The position numbers and the translations under genes were made by a program. Below the pieces are notes generated by a model, which was not told the DNA's origin, ran no database searches, and saw nothing but the letters and a program-made list of their open reading frames with translations. 64,000 nucleotides of DNA, taken from positions 310,001 through 374,000 of the forward strand of contig JAJDZU010000024.1 of assembly GCA_022824495.1 (NCBI GenBank), given 5' to 3'. The stretch comes from Chloroflexota bacterium (GTDB lineage: Bacteria > Chloroflexota > UBA11872). Positions 16,052 through 26,333 of this stretch are shown here, piece after piece; positions within the stretch are counted from its first letter, which is position 1, and each line of letters starts with the position of its first letter.

Positions 16052-17782
16052 ATGTCCGCAATCAACGGCCGCTCCAGCAACGGTTCCACCGCCGCTCCCA
16101 AGACGCCGCGTACCGGCGGCGAGGTGGTGTGCGACGCCATGCTCGCTGCGGGCGTGGACGTCATCTTCGGGATGCCGGGCGGCGCTTCGCTGCCGTTCTA
16201 CGACTCGCTCTACATGTACCAGGACCGCATCCGCCACGTCCTGATCCGGCATGAGCAGGCGGCCGGCTTCGCCGCCAACGGCTATGCGCGGGCCACGGGC
16301 AAGGTCGGCGTAGCCACCAGTACGTCGGGGCCGGGCGCCACCAACCTGGTGACGTGCATGGCCAACGACATCATGGACTCGGTCGGCGTGGTTTACATCA
16401 CTGGCCAGGTGGCGCGTCCGGCCATCGGCTCCGACGCCTTCCAGGAAGCCGACGTCACCGGCATCTCCATTCCGATCACCAAGCACAGCTACCTGGTGAT
16501 GGACGTGGACGACCTGCCGCGCGTGATGTCGGAAGCCTTCCACCTGGCCTCCACCGGCCGCCCCGGTCCGGTGCACGTGGACATTCCCAAGGACGTATTC
16601 CTGGAAACCACCACCGAGACCGCGCCGGACCAGGTGAACCTGCGGGGCTATCGGCCGTCCAAGGTCGGCAACGCCCGCATGGTTCGCAAGGCGGCTGAGG
16701 TCATCAACGCCTCCGAGCGGCCGATCATCATGGCCGGCCACGGCATCGACATCTCCGGGGCCGCCGAGGAACTGTTGCAGTTGGCCACGCGCGGCAACAT
16801 CCCGGTCGTCAGCACGCTCCACGGCGTCGGCACTTTCCCCGAAACGCACCCGCTGTCCTTCGGAATGCTGGGCATGCACGGGCTGGCCTACGCGAATTTC
16901 TCCATGCGGCAGACCGACTGCATCATCGGCCTCGGCACGCGCTTCGACGACCGCGCCGTGGGCAAGGAGGACGAGTTCGGGCCGGGCGCCAAGGTCGTGC
17001 ACATTGACATTGATCCGGCCGAGATCGGCAAGGTCCTGGAGACCGACGTGCCGATCGTGGGCGACCTGAAGCTCACCCTGCAGAAGCTGCTGCCCCTGAT
17101 CGAAGACCGCGACCGCACGTCCTGGCTGGACCAGATGAACGGCTGGCGGCGCGACCATCCCTCGCTCAAGATCCCCGACAGCCCCGACTCCGTGCTGCCG
17201 CAAGAAGTCGTGCGGGCCATCTACGACATCTCCGGCGGCGAAGCCCGCGTCATCGCCGACGTGGGCCAGAACCAGATGTGGGCGGCGCAGCACTACTGGT
17301 ACGAGCGCCCGCGCATGTTCTTCAGCGCCGGCGGGCTGGGCCCCATGGGCTACGCGCTGCCGGCGGCCATGGGCGTCAAGCTGGCGGACGAGAAACAGGA
17401 CGTCTGGTGCGTCACCGGCGACGGTGGCCTGCTGATCAACATCCAGGAGTTCAACACGCTGGCGGCCGAGGGCATCAACGTGAAGGTCGCCGTGCTCAAC
17501 AACGCGCACCTGGGCATGATTCGCCAGTGGCAGGAGTTCTTCTACGAAGGCCGCTACATGGGTGCCTTCCTGGACAACCCCGACTTCGCCAAGGTCGCGC
17601 AGGCCTTTGGACTGCACGGCGTGGGCACCAGCTCGCGCGATGAGATGCACGACGCCATCGCCATGGCCCACGAATACGACGGGCCAGTGGTGCTGGACCT
17701 GCACGTGGACCGCGTGGAGAACGTCTACCCGATGATCGTTCCGGGCACCGGCGTGAACAGCGTGATCGAGGACCCGCGATGA
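16052..17782 (+). CDS. ilvB: Acetolactate synthase, large (catalytic) subunit
   Basis: The 576-residue thiamine-diphosphate enzyme makes acetolactate (valine, leucine) or acetohydroxybutyrate (isoleucine) from pyruvate. IRHEQAAGFAANGYARATG carries the Glu that activates ThDP, GRPGPVHVDIPKDV is the usual end of the PYR domain, and GDGGLLIN...VLNN is the Mg/ThDP motif. A CAGGAG lies about ten bases before the ATG. The N-terminal 25 residues are a variable Ser/Thr-rich extension. It is the first gene after the T-box and overlaps ilvN by four bases (ATGA). Confidence 0.97.
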   Translation: MSAINGRSSNGSTAAPKTPRTGGEVVCDAMLAAGVDVIFGMPGGASLPFYDSLYMYQDRIRHVLIRHEQAAGFAANGYARATGKVGVATSTSGPGATNLVTCMANDIMDSVGVVYITGQVARPAIGSDAFQEADVTGISIPITKHSYLVMDVDDLPRVMSEAFHLASTGRPGPVHVDIPKDVFLETTTETAPDQVNLRGYRPSKVGNARMVRKAAEVINASERPIIMAGHGIDISGAAEELLQLATRGNIPVVSTLHGVGTFPETHPLSFGMLGMHGLAYANFSMRQTDCIIGLGTRFDDRAVGKEDEFGPGAKVVHIDIDPAEIGKVLETDVPIVGDLKLTLQKLLPLIEDRDRTSWLDQMNGWRRDHPSLKIPDSPDSVLPQEVVRAIYDISGGEARVIADVGQNQMWAAQHYWYERPRMFFSAGGLGPMGYALPAAMGVKLADEKQDVWCVTGDGGLLINIQEFNTLAAEGINVKVAVLNNAHLGMIRQWQEFFYEGRYMGAFLDNPDFAKVAQAFGLHGVGTSSRDEMHDAIAMAHEYDGPVVLDLHVDRVENVYPMIVPGTGVNSVIEDPR

Positions 17783-18280
17783 ACGAGGCACCCGAGACCC
17801 ACATGCTGGTGGCCACAGTGGCCGACCATCCCGGTGTTCTGACCCGGGTGGCCAGCCTGTTTCGCCGCCGCGGCTTCAACATCGCCAGCCTGGCCGTTGG
17901 GCATTCCGAGGAGCCGGGCTATTCGCGCATGACCATCGCCGTCGAAGGTTCGGCGGAGGAAGTCAAGCAGTGCGAGAAGCAGCTCTATAAGCTGGTCGAG
18001 GTCGTCTCGGTGCGGAACCTGACCGGCGCGCCGGCGGTTACGCGCGAACTGGCCATGATCAAGGTGCGCGTCAAGTCCAACGAACGGCTTGGCCTGGCCG
18101 AGATCACCGACATCTTCCGCGGCGAGATCGTGGACGTGAGCAAGACGTCGATGATCGTGCAGATGACCGGCGCGCAGTCCAAGATCGACCGGTTCCTGGA
18201 CGTGATTACCGAGTACCCGATCGAAGAGATTTCCCGAACCGGCGTCATCGCCATCGCTCGCGACGACGTCGGCCCCCGGA

Positions 18281-18300
<20 letters not shown>
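17779..18300 (+). CDS. ilvN: Acetolactate synthase, small (regulatory) subunit
   Basis: The 173-residue subunit has an N-terminal ACT domain ([20 protein letters not shown], then FNIASLAVG) and the C-terminal regulatory half ([21 protein letters not shown], ...GVIAIARD). It gives acetolactate synthase its feedback inhibition by valine and increases catalytic activity. The ATG overlaps the ilvB stop, and its own end overlaps the start of ilvC by 20 bases, so three genes are translationally linked. Confidence 0.96.
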
Positions 18301-19297
<997 letters not shown>

Positions 19298-19359
19298 ACC
19301 GCAGGTGACGCACGACCGATGCGAATGTTCCTGGTGACCTCTCGGCTCGCGCTTCCCGG

Positions 19360-19416
19360 CCCCTCCCACTAGCGGAGGGGAACCCCGGGATATCCCGCGG
19401 CCGCCTCCGCGGCCGC
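19360..19416. repeat. Three successive inverted repeats between ilvC and leuA
   Basis: The ilvC-leuA gap contains CCCCTCC/GGAGGGG (19360-19366 with 19374-19380), the palindrome CGGGATATCCCG (19386-19397), and two copies of GCGGCCGC (19397-19404 and 19409-19416) separated by CTCC. None is followed by a T-run. This looks like an mRNA processing or stability element, or a small mobile palindromic repeat, inside the operon. Confidence 0.6.
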
Positions 19417-19444
19417 CCATGACCTAGCTGAGGAAGCTGTCACC

Positions 19445-21022
19445 ATGCGGAACGTCCGCATCTTCGACACCACCCTGCGCGACGGCGAGCAAGCTGCCGG
19501 CGGCGCGCTGACCATCGACGAAAAGCTGGAAATCGGGCGTCAACTGGCCCGCTTGAATGTTGACGTCATTGAGGCCGGGTTTCCGTTTACGTCGCCCGGC
19601 GACTTCAGGGCCGTGGACCTGCTGGCCCGCGAACTGCGTAACGTTGAAATCGCCGGGCTGAGCGGCTTCAAGCGCGAGCAGATCGATACCACCTGGGACG
19701 CGCTGAAGGCCGCCGCGCGCCCGCTGCTGCACATCGTCATTTCCACCAGCGACATCCATTTGCAGCATCAACTCCGAGAGCGCCGCGAGGTCGTGCTCGA
19801 CCTGACCCGCGACTCCGTGGGCCACGCGCGCACGCTGACCGACCACATCGAGTTTTCGGCCATGGACGCCACGCGGTCCGACCTGGACTTCGTGAGCGAG
19901 GTGTTCAGCGCCGCCATCGAGTCCGGCGCGACCGTCGTGAACTTTCCCGACACCGTGGGCTACGCCCAACCTGCGGAGTTCGCGGCGATGGTCCGGTACG
20001 TGATGGACCAGACGCGCGGCATCGAGGACGTGGTGCTGTCGGTCCATTGCCACGACGATCTGGGCCAGGCCGTGGCCAACTCGCTGTCCGCCGTCAAGAA
20101 TGGCGCGGCGCAGGTGGAATGCACGATCAACGGCGTGGGCGAGCGGGCCGGCAACGCCTCGCTGGAAGAGATCGTGATGGCGCTGCGCACCCGCAGCGAC
20201 TACTACGAGGCCGACACGCGGCTGGTCAGCACCGAACTGGCGCGCAGCAGCCGCCTGGTCTCCAACTACATGGGCATGGTGGTGCCGCCCAACAAGGCCG
20301 TCATCGGCGCCAACGCCTTCGCCCACGCCTCCGGCCTGCACCAGGACGGGATGCTGAAGGAGCGCACGACCTACGAAATCATGAATCCGTCGGACGTCGG
20401 CCTGGACGAGAGCAGCATTGTCCTGGGCAAGACCTCGGGCCGGCACGCGTTCCGCGACCGCCTGAAGCGCATGGGATACCGGCTGGCCGACGACGAGTTC
20501 CAGGCCGCCTTCCAGGCCTTCAAGGAGATCGCCGACCGCAAGAAGACGATCACCGATCGCGACCTCGAGGCCATCGTTCAGAACGAGCAGCGCCGTGCCT
20601 TCCATCAGACGTTCGAGCTGCTGCACGTGCAGGTCAGCACCGGCACCGGCGCCATGCCGACTGCCACCGTGCGGCTGCGCTCGGACGACGGCGAGGAGCA
20701 TGTCGACGCCTCCATCGGCACGGGTCCGGTGGATGCGATCTATAAGGCGATCAACCGCCTGGTGAAGGTGCCGAACCAGCTCACCGAGTTTTCGATCAAC
20801 TCCGTGACCGAGGGCATCGACGCCATCGGCGAGGTAACGATCCGCATCGAGAGCAACGCCAAGACCTTCAGCGGGCACGGCGCCGACACCGACATCCTGG
20901 TGGCCAGCGCCCAGGCCTACGTCAACGCGTTGAACCGCCTGATGGCCGGGCTTGGCAGGGGCTGGTCCACGACGCCCGAAGCCACGTTGCTGGCCGACGC
21001 CTCCGGCGTTCCCGGAATCTAG
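19445..21022 (+). CDS. leuA: 2-isopropylmalate synthase
   Basis: The 525-residue enzyme condenses acetyl-CoA with 2-oxoisovalerate, the first committed leucine step. The TIM barrel begins [15 protein letters not shown], with GFP and HCHDDLG as further catalytic or metal-binding signatures. The C-terminal part (after about residue 370) is the LeuA allosteric dimer domain for leucine feedback, starting around [11 protein letters not shown]. The length is that of the bacterial long form. It starts after the palindrome-rich gap and is followed eight bases later by leuC. Confidence 0.96.
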   Translation: MRNVRIFDTTLRDGEQAAGGALTIDEKLEIGRQLARLNVDVIEAGFPFTSPGDFRAVDLLARELRNVEIAGLSGFKREQIDTTWDALKAAARPLLHIVISTSDIHLQHQLRERREVVLDLTRDSVGHARTLTDHIEFSAMDATRSDLDFVSEVFSAAIESGATVVNFPDTVGYAQPAEFAAMVRYVMDQTRGIEDVVLSVHCHDDLGQAVANSLSAVKNGAAQVECTINGVGERAGNASLEEIVMALRTRSDYYEADTRLVSTELARSSRLVSNYMGMVVPPNKAVIGANAFAHASGLHQDGMLKERTTYEIMNPSDVGLDESSIVLGKTSGRHAFRDRLKRMGYRLADDEFQAAFQAFKEIADRKKTITDRDLEAIVQNEQRRAFHQTFELLHVQVSTGTGAMPTATVRLRSDDGEEHVDASIGTGPVDAIYKAINRLVKVPNQLTEFSINSVTEGIDAIGEVTIRIESNAKTFSGHGADTDILVASAQAYVNALNRLMAGLGRGWSTTPEATLLADASGVPGI

Positions 21023-21030
21023 GAGACGAC

Positions 21031-22437
21031 ATGGGTCAAACGCTGCTCGACAAGGTCTGGGATGCGCACTCGGTGCGTGAGCTGCCGAATGGGCAGACCC
21101 AGTTGTTCATTGGTCTGCATCTCGTGCATGAAGTCACGAGCCCCCAGGCCTTCCAGATGCTGGCCGAGCGCGGACTTTCGGTCCGCTACCCCGACCGCAC
21201 CTTCGCCACCGTGGACCACATCATTCCGACCGATGGGTCGACGCGGCCCTACGTGGACGGGATGGCCGAGCAGATGTTCGTGGCCATTGAGCAGAACGTC
21301 GAACAGACCGGAATTCCGTTCTTCAACCGCTCCACCGGCCGCCAGGGCATCGTGCACGTGATCGGGCCGGAACTGGGCCTGACCCAGCCGGGAATGACCA
21401 TCGCCTGCGGCGACAGCCACACCAGCACGCACGGTGCCTTCGGTGCCATTGCCTTCGGCATCGGCACATCGCAGGTGCGCGACGTGCTGGCCACCCAGAC
21501 CATTTCCGTGGCCAAACCCCAGTGCCGGCGCATCACCGTCGACGGCAAGCTCGCCGATGGCGTGTTCGCCAAGGACGTAATCCTGGCCATCATCGGTCGG
21601 CTTGGCGTGCAGGGCGGCGTCGGCTACGCCTACGAGTACGCCGGCGACGTCTTCGACGCGATGTCCATGGACGAGCGCATGACCGTCTGCAACATGTCCA
21701 TCGAGGGCGGCGCGCGCGTCGGCTACGTCAATCCCGACGAAACCGCCTACACCTACCTCCAGGGACGCGAATACTCGCCCAAGGGGGAGGAGTTCGACAG
21801 CGCCCGCCAATGGTGGAGCGACGTGGCCTCGGACGAGGATGCCGCCTTCGACGACGAGGTCCACATCGAAGGCGAGTCGATCGCGCCGATGGTCACCTGG
21901 GGAGTCAACCCCGGACAGGTCGTGGGCGTGGATGACCTCATCCCGTCGCCCGATGACGTGGAAGGGCTGGACCGTCGCTCGATCCAGGACGCCCTGGACC
22001 ACATGAAGCTCGCGCCGGGAGCACCGATTGCCGGCACGCCGATCGACGTGGCCTTCGTTGGCTCCTGCACCAACAGCCGTATCTCCGACCTTCGCGAAGC
22101 CGCGCGCGTGGCCGAGGGCGGGCGTGTCCCGGCGCACGTGAAGGCGCTGGTAGTGCCGGGATCGCAGCAGGTGAAGACCGAGGCCGAGGCCGAGGGGCTG
22201 GACGACGTCTTCCGCGCCGCTGGCTTCGAGTGGCGCGACGCGGGATGCTCCATGTGCCTGGCCATGAACCCGGACAAGCTGGTGAACGACCAGGTCTGCG
22301 CCTCGTCCAGCAACCGCAACTTCAAGGGCCGCCAGGGCAGCCCGCTGGGCCGGACCCTGCTGATGAGCCCGGCCATGGTGGCCGCCGCCGCGGTCGCCGG
22401 TGAGGTGACCGACGTGCGCGCGCTGGCCGCGGGCTAA
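21031..22437 (+). CDS. leuC: 3-isopropylmalate dehydratase, large subunit
   Basis: This 468-residue aconitase-family protein isomerises 2- to 3-isopropylmalate together with LeuD. The iron-sulfur ligands are in FVGSCTNSR and [27 protein letters not shown] is the typical aconitase-fold segment, and the end [20 protein letters not shown] is canonical. It starts eight bases after leuA and ends eleven bases before leuD. Confidence 0.97.
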   Translation: MGQTLLDKVWDAHSVRELPNGQTQLFIGLHLVHEVTSPQAFQMLAERGLSVRYPDRTFATVDHIIPTDGSTRPYVDGMAEQMFVAIEQNVEQTGIPFFNRSTGRQGIVHVIGPELGLTQPGMTIACGDSHTSTHGAFGAIAFGIGTSQVRDVLATQTISVAKPQCRRITVDGKLADGVFAKDVILAIIGRLGVQGGVGYAYEYAGDVFDAMSMDERMTVCNMSIEGGARVGYVNPDETAYTYLQGREYSPKGEEFDSARQWWSDVASDEDAAFDDEVHIEGESIAPMVTWGVNPGQVVGVDDLIPSPDDVEGLDRRSIQDALDHMKLAPGAPIAGTPIDVAFVGSCTNSRISDLREAARVAEGGRVPAHVKALVVPGSQQVKTEAEAEGLDDVFRAAGFEWRDAGCSMCLAMNPDKLVNDQVCASSSNRNFKGRQGSPLGRTLLMSPAMVAAAAVAGEVTDVRALAAG

Positions 22438-22448
22438 GGGGGCGGACG

Positions 22449-23057
22449 ATGTCTGACGACGGACGCATCACCAATGTCGCCGGAACCGGAGTCCCGGTGC
22501 GCGGCAACGACATCGACACGGACCGGATCATCCCGGCACGCTACCTGCGCGAGATCACGTTCGAGACGCTTGGTCCGCACGCCTTCGAGGACGACCGCAA
22601 GCAACTCAACGGCAAGCACCCGTTCGACGACGCGCGGTTTACGGGCGCCAGCGTTCTCGTGGTCAACCGCAACTTCGGCTCGGGCTCCAGCCGCGAGCAC
22701 GCCCCGCAGGCCCTGATGCGTGGAGGCATCAAGGCCATCGTCGGCGAGAGCTTCGCCGAGATCTTCTTCGGCAACTGCACAACCATCGGCATTCCCTGCC
22801 TGACCCTTCCCGCCACCCAGATCGAGTCGCTGCAGAGCCTGATCGAGGAGGCGCCGGAGACGGCGCTGGAGATTGATGTCGGTAGCGGAACGATCACGGC
22901 CGGGCAGGCCGCCTACCAGGCCGAGTTGCCGGCATCGGTCCGGAAGGCCTTTGTCAGCGGGGAGTGGGACGCATTGTCTTCACTGCTCGAATCCGACGAC
23001 GCCATCGGCGCCGTCCACGACCGGTTGCCCTACATCACCGGCTGGCCTGCTCGGTGA
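22449..23057 (+). CDS. leuD: 3-isopropylmalate dehydratase, small subunit
   Basis: The 202-residue swivel domain completes the LeuC active site. VPVRGNDIDTDRIIPARYL and NRNFGSGSSREHAPQAL are family signatures, the latter with the substrate-binding Ser-Arg. Its stop codon overlaps the GTG start of leuB (GTGA). Confidence 0.96.
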   Translation: MSDDGRITNVAGTGVPVRGNDIDTDRIIPARYLREITFETLGPHAFEDDRKQLNGKHPFDDARFTGASVLVVNRNFGSGSSREHAPQALMRGGIKAIVGESFAEIFFGNCTTIGIPCLTLPATQIESLQSLIEEAPETALEIDVGSGTITAGQAAYQAELPASVRKAFVSGEWDALSSLLESDDAIGAVHDRLPYITGWPAR

Positions 23058-24145
23058 AGGACTGGCGCATCGTCGTCACCCCGGGCGACGGCATCGGCCC
23101 TGAGGTGATGGCGGCGGGAGCGGAGGTACTGGACCACACCGCCTCCCAATTCGGAGTCGGTGTCACCCAGGTCGAGCGGCCGCTCGGCGGCAACAGCATC
23201 GACCGCTTCGGCGAGCCCTGCACGGACGAGGTTCTGCAGGACGCGCTGGACGCCGACGCTGTGTTTCTTGCGGCCGTCGGCGGTCCCAAGTGGGACGACC
23301 CGCATGCCGAGTTCACTCCGGAGGAAGGAGTGCTGCGGCTGCGCAAGGGCTTGGAGCTCTACGCCAACGTGCGACCCGTGCGGGTCTATGACGCCCTGGT
23401 CGACCAGTCGCCGTTGCGCCCGGAGGTCGTGCGCGGGACCGACATGGTCATCCTGCGCGAGCTGACGGGCGGCTTGTATTTCGGCCAGCCCAAGGAAATG
23501 CGCTTCATCGGCGGCGAGCGCGGCGCCGTGGACACCCTGGCCTACCGCGAGAGCGAGATCCGCCGGATCGTCGAGCGCGCCTTCGAGTGGGCCGCCGGTC
23601 GCCGGCGCAAAGTGCTGTCGGTGGACAAGTTCAACGTGCTGGTCACCGGTCGCTTCTGGCGCGACATCGCGAACGACATTGCGGCGCAACACCCCGACAT
23701 TGAGTACGACACGATGCTGGCGGACGCGTGCGCCGCGGCTCTGGTTCGCCAGCCGACCGAATACGACGTCATCGTGACCGAAAACACCTTCGGAGACCTG
23801 CTCAGCGACGAGGCCGGCGTCTTCACCGGCTCGCTGGGCATGTTGCCCTCGGCCAGTTTGGGCGACGAAGGACGGGCGCTGTATGAGCCGGTACACGGCA
23901 GCGCGCCGGACATCGCCGGTCAGGGGATTGCCAACCCGTTGGGTACAATCCTCAGCGTGGCGATGCTCTTTCGCCACACGTTCGACCAGCCACAGGCGGC
24001 CGCGGCAATCGAGACGGCCGTCGAACACACACTCAACGACGGGTTCCGAACGCCCGATATCGGCGAGGAGGATGCGCGCCTCGTGGACACCACGTCCATG
24101 ACCGCGGCGGTCATTGCCCGGATCAAGGGGCCCGCCGCCGGCTGA
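23054..24145 (+). CDS. leuB: 3-isopropylmalate dehydrogenase
   Basis: The 363-residue NAD enzyme oxidises and decarboxylates 3-isopropylmalate to 2-oxoisocaproate. The N-terminus VTPGDGIGPEV, the LRKGLELYANVRPVR segment with substrate-contacting arginines, the DKFNVL and YDTMLADACA blocks, and LSDEAGVFTGSLGMLPSASLG are characteristic. GTG at 23054 was chosen because it overlaps the leuD stop and immediately precedes the first conserved strand; the longer frame upstream only mirrors leuD. Confidence 0.96.
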   Translation: MKDWRIVVTPGDGIGPEVMAAGAEVLDHTASQFGVGVTQVERPLGGNSIDRFGEPCTDEVLQDALDADAVFLAAVGGPKWDDPHAEFTPEEGVLRLRKGLELYANVRPVRVYDALVDQSPLRPEVVRGTDMVILRELTGGLYFGQPKEMRFIGGERGAVDTLAYRESEIRRIVERAFEWAAGRRRKVLSVDKFNVLVTGRFWRDIANDIAAQHPDIEYDTMLADACAAALVRQPTEYDVIVTENTFGDLLSDEAGVFTGSLGMLPSASLGDEGRALYEPVHGSAPDIAGQGIANPLGTILSVAMLFRHTFDQPQAAAAIETAVEHTLNDGFRTPDIGEEDARLVDTTSMTAAVIARIKGPAAG

Positions 24146-24229
24146 CAGGCGTTTCAACGTCTCGCGGGAAGCCGGCGAGTCGACTCGCGCGTGACCGATC
24201 TCTTTCCCGCCGAGGCTTGACCGATTCCC

Positions 24230-25798
24230 ATGCAACTCTCGCTCTATGACACGACCCTGCGCGACGGCGCGCAGACGGAAGGCATCTCCTTCTCGACCGA
24301 GGACAAGCTGCGCATCGCCCAGCGGCTGGACGCCTACGGCGTCCACTACATCGAGGGCGGCTTCCCCGGCTCGAATCCCAAGGACCGCGAGTTCTTCCGA
24401 CGCGCCGCCGAAGTCTCCTGGAAGCAGGCCCGCATCTGCGCCTTCGGGGCCACGCGCTACAAGGATCGCGACGTAGCCGACGATCCCACCGTCGCCGCGC
24501 TCCTGGCCTGCGACACCCCCGCCGTCACGATCGTGGCCAAGTTCTCCCGATTCCAGGTCGAGACGGTGTTGGAAACCAGCACCGACGAGAACCTGGCGAT
24601 GATCCGCGACACGGTTGCCCACCTGAAGGCCGCCGGCCGCGAGGTGATCGTCGACGCCGAGCACTTCTACGACGGTTTCAAGCAGGATCCGATCTACTCG
24701 CACGCCTGCGTCGAGGCCGCTGCGGGGGCGGGTGCCGATTGGATCATCTGCTGCGACACCAACGGCGGAGCCTTGCCGGCCGAGGTTAGTGAAGCGACGC
24801 GAGCGGCCCGAGCGTGGACGACCGTCCCCATCGGCGTCCACATGCACAACGACGCCGACCTGGCCGCGGCCAATACGCTGGCCGGCGTGGCGGCGGGCGC
24901 CCTGCAGATTCAGGGCACCGTCAACGGCTTCGGCGAGCGCTGCGGCAACGCCAACCTCACAACGCTCATTCCGACCCTTCAGATCAAGCTCGGCCACCAA
25001 TGCGTGACCCCCGATCAGCTTCGCCAGACCACCGAGCTATCGCGCTACGTGGGCGAATTGGCCAACACCCCGCCCAGCGCCTTCATGCCCTACGTCGGCC
25101 ACAGCGCTTTTGCCCACAAGGCCGGCTATCACGGCAGCGGCATGCGCAAGCACGCGCAGGCCTACCAGCACATCGACCCGGCCACCGTCGGCAACGAGCG
25201 CCGCATCCTGATCTCGGAACTGGCCGGCCGCAGCAACATCGCCGAGCGTGCGCGCGGCCTCGGCCTGAACACCGACGATGCCGGCGTCAGCCAGGCGCTG
25301 GCCGCGGTCAAGGATCTCGAAGAACGCGGCTACCAATTCGAGGGCGCCGAGGCCTCGTTCGAGCTGCTGCTGCGCCGCCTGCGCGCCGATTACCGCTCGC
25401 CGTTCGAATTCGTCGACTTCCTGGTGCTGGCCGAAACCCGTGGCGGCCGCGAGATGCTGTCCGAGGCGATGGTCAAGATCCGCGTCGGCGAGGAGATCTT
25501 TCATACCGCCGCCGAAGGCAACGGCCCGGTCAGCGCGCTGGACCACGCCGCCCGCAAGGCGCTGGAACGCTTCTTTCCGGCGCTGCAGGAGATGCACCTC
25601 GCCGACTACAAAGTCCGCATCCTCGACTCCGCCTCGGCCACCGATGCCAGCGTGCGCGTGCTCATCCAATCCACCGACGGCACACGCGAATGGGGCACCG
25701 TGGGCAGTTCCACCAACATCATCGAAGCCTCCTGGCTCGCCCTGAAGGACAGCTACGAATACGCCCTGCTGGAGAACGGGACGAGCAGCGCAAGCTGA
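24230..25798 (+). CDS. cimA: (R)-citramalate synthase
   Basis: The 522-residue LeuA homologue starts LYDTTLRDGAQTEGISFS and has YIEGGFPGSNPKD, VDAEHFYDGFK and VHMHNDADLAAANT, the combination that separates CimA from LeuA. It joins pyruvate and acetyl-CoA to citramalate. LeuCD and LeuB can then turn citramalate into 2-oxobutyrate, so isoleucine can be made without threonine deaminase. The C-terminal regulatory domain is present. It lies 84 bases after leuB, and the gap contains the palindrome CGAGTCGACTCG. Confidence 0.93.
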   Translation: MQLSLYDTTLRDGAQTEGISFSTEDKLRIAQRLDAYGVHYIEGGFPGSNPKDREFFRRAAEVSWKQARICAFGATRYKDRDVADDPTVAALLACDTPAVTIVAKFSRFQVETVLETSTDENLAMIRDTVAHLKAAGREVIVDAEHFYDGFKQDPIYSHACVEAAAGAGADWIICCDTNGGALPAEVSEATRAARAWTTVPIGVHMHNDADLAAANTLAGVAAGALQIQGTVNGFGERCGNANLTTLIPTLQIKLGHQCVTPDQLRQTTELSRYVGELANTPPSAFMPYVGHSAFAHKAGYHGSGMRKHAQAYQHIDPATVGNERRILISELAGRSNIAERARGLGLNTDDAGVSQALAAVKDLEERGYQFEGAEASFELLLRRLRADYRSPFEFVDFLVLAETRGGREMLSEAMVKIRVGEEIFHTAAEGNGPVSALDHAARKALERFFPALQEMHLADYKVRILDSASATDASVRVLIQSTDGTREWGTVGSSTNIIEASWLALKDSYEYALLENGTSSAS

Positions 25799-25817
25799 TA
25801 ACCGCAGGCCATCCGGC

Positions 25818-25823
25818 TAGAAT
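25818..25823 (+). promoter_or_regulatory. Putative -10 element of the coiled-coil membrane protein gene
   Basis: TAGAAT lies 50 bases before the GTG at 25874. A -35 box is not evident. Confidence 0.28.
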
Positions 25824-25873
25824 TGACTTGGTGGTCCATCGTTCATAGTCGGGCGGGAACGGGAGTCGTTCGC

Positions 25874-26293
25874 GTGACGTCGGATTTGATCGGGACCGTT
25901 AGCGTGGGTGTGGCGCTGGCAGCGCTGATAGTCGGTGTGGCGATACGGCTCAGTGGCCGCATGGATCGGCTTTACGACCGTCAGGCCGCTTTTGAAGCGC
26001 GAATTGCCAGGTTGGAAGCACGGTTCGCCGCATTGCAGGCACAGTTCGGGGACATGAAGGCACAGTTTCAGGACATGCAGGCGCAGTTCGCGTCCCTGGA
26101 CTCGCGCCTCTCAGTCGTTGAATCCCAGATCGTCGCGCTGCAATCCCAAGTCGGAGAGTTGCAGGCCCAGAGCGCTGCGGTCGAACACCGCTTGGCATCC
26201 GTCGAGCGTGGGCAGGCCCATCTCGAGGGCGTGCTCGAAGGCCTGATCGTCGGCATGCGTAACGGCCCGTCTCCAACCGAGGCGGCGGCCTAA
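25874..26293 (+). CDS. Small single-pass membrane protein with long coiled coil
   Basis: The GTG at 25874 has GGGAG eight bases upstream and gives 139 residues. Residues 5-27 form one hydrophobic segment. About 40-125 are a regular heptad series built on LQAQFGD, MKAQFQD, MQAQFAS, LDSRLSV, VESQIVA, LQSQVGE, with hydrophobic residues at the first and fourth positions. This predicts a membrane-anchored parallel coiled-coil rod. No catalytic motif is visible and the function is unknown. The internal repeats suggest growth by duplication of 21-base units. It follows cimA but has its own likely promoter. Confidence 0.7.
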   Translation: MTSDLIGTVSVGVALAALIVGVAIRLSGRMDRLYDRQAAFEARIARLEARFAALQAQFGDMKAQFQDMQAQFASLDSRLSVVESQIVALQSQVGELQAQSAAVEHRLASVERGQAHLEGVLEGLIVGMRNGPSPTEAAA

Positions 26294-26333
26294 GCCGACG
26301 CGCGGCGGAACGGCCTTCCTAGGGCTAGACGGG

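Noticed and set aside
15977-17791. 604-residue open frame antisense to ilvB
   Set aside because: It is the mirror of a high-GC gene, has low-complexity His/Arg/Gly/Ala composition and no protein-family features.
23030-25000. 656-residue open frame antisense to leuB and cimA
   Set aside because: It spans two clearly real genes on the other strand and has the composition of a codon-bias shadow.
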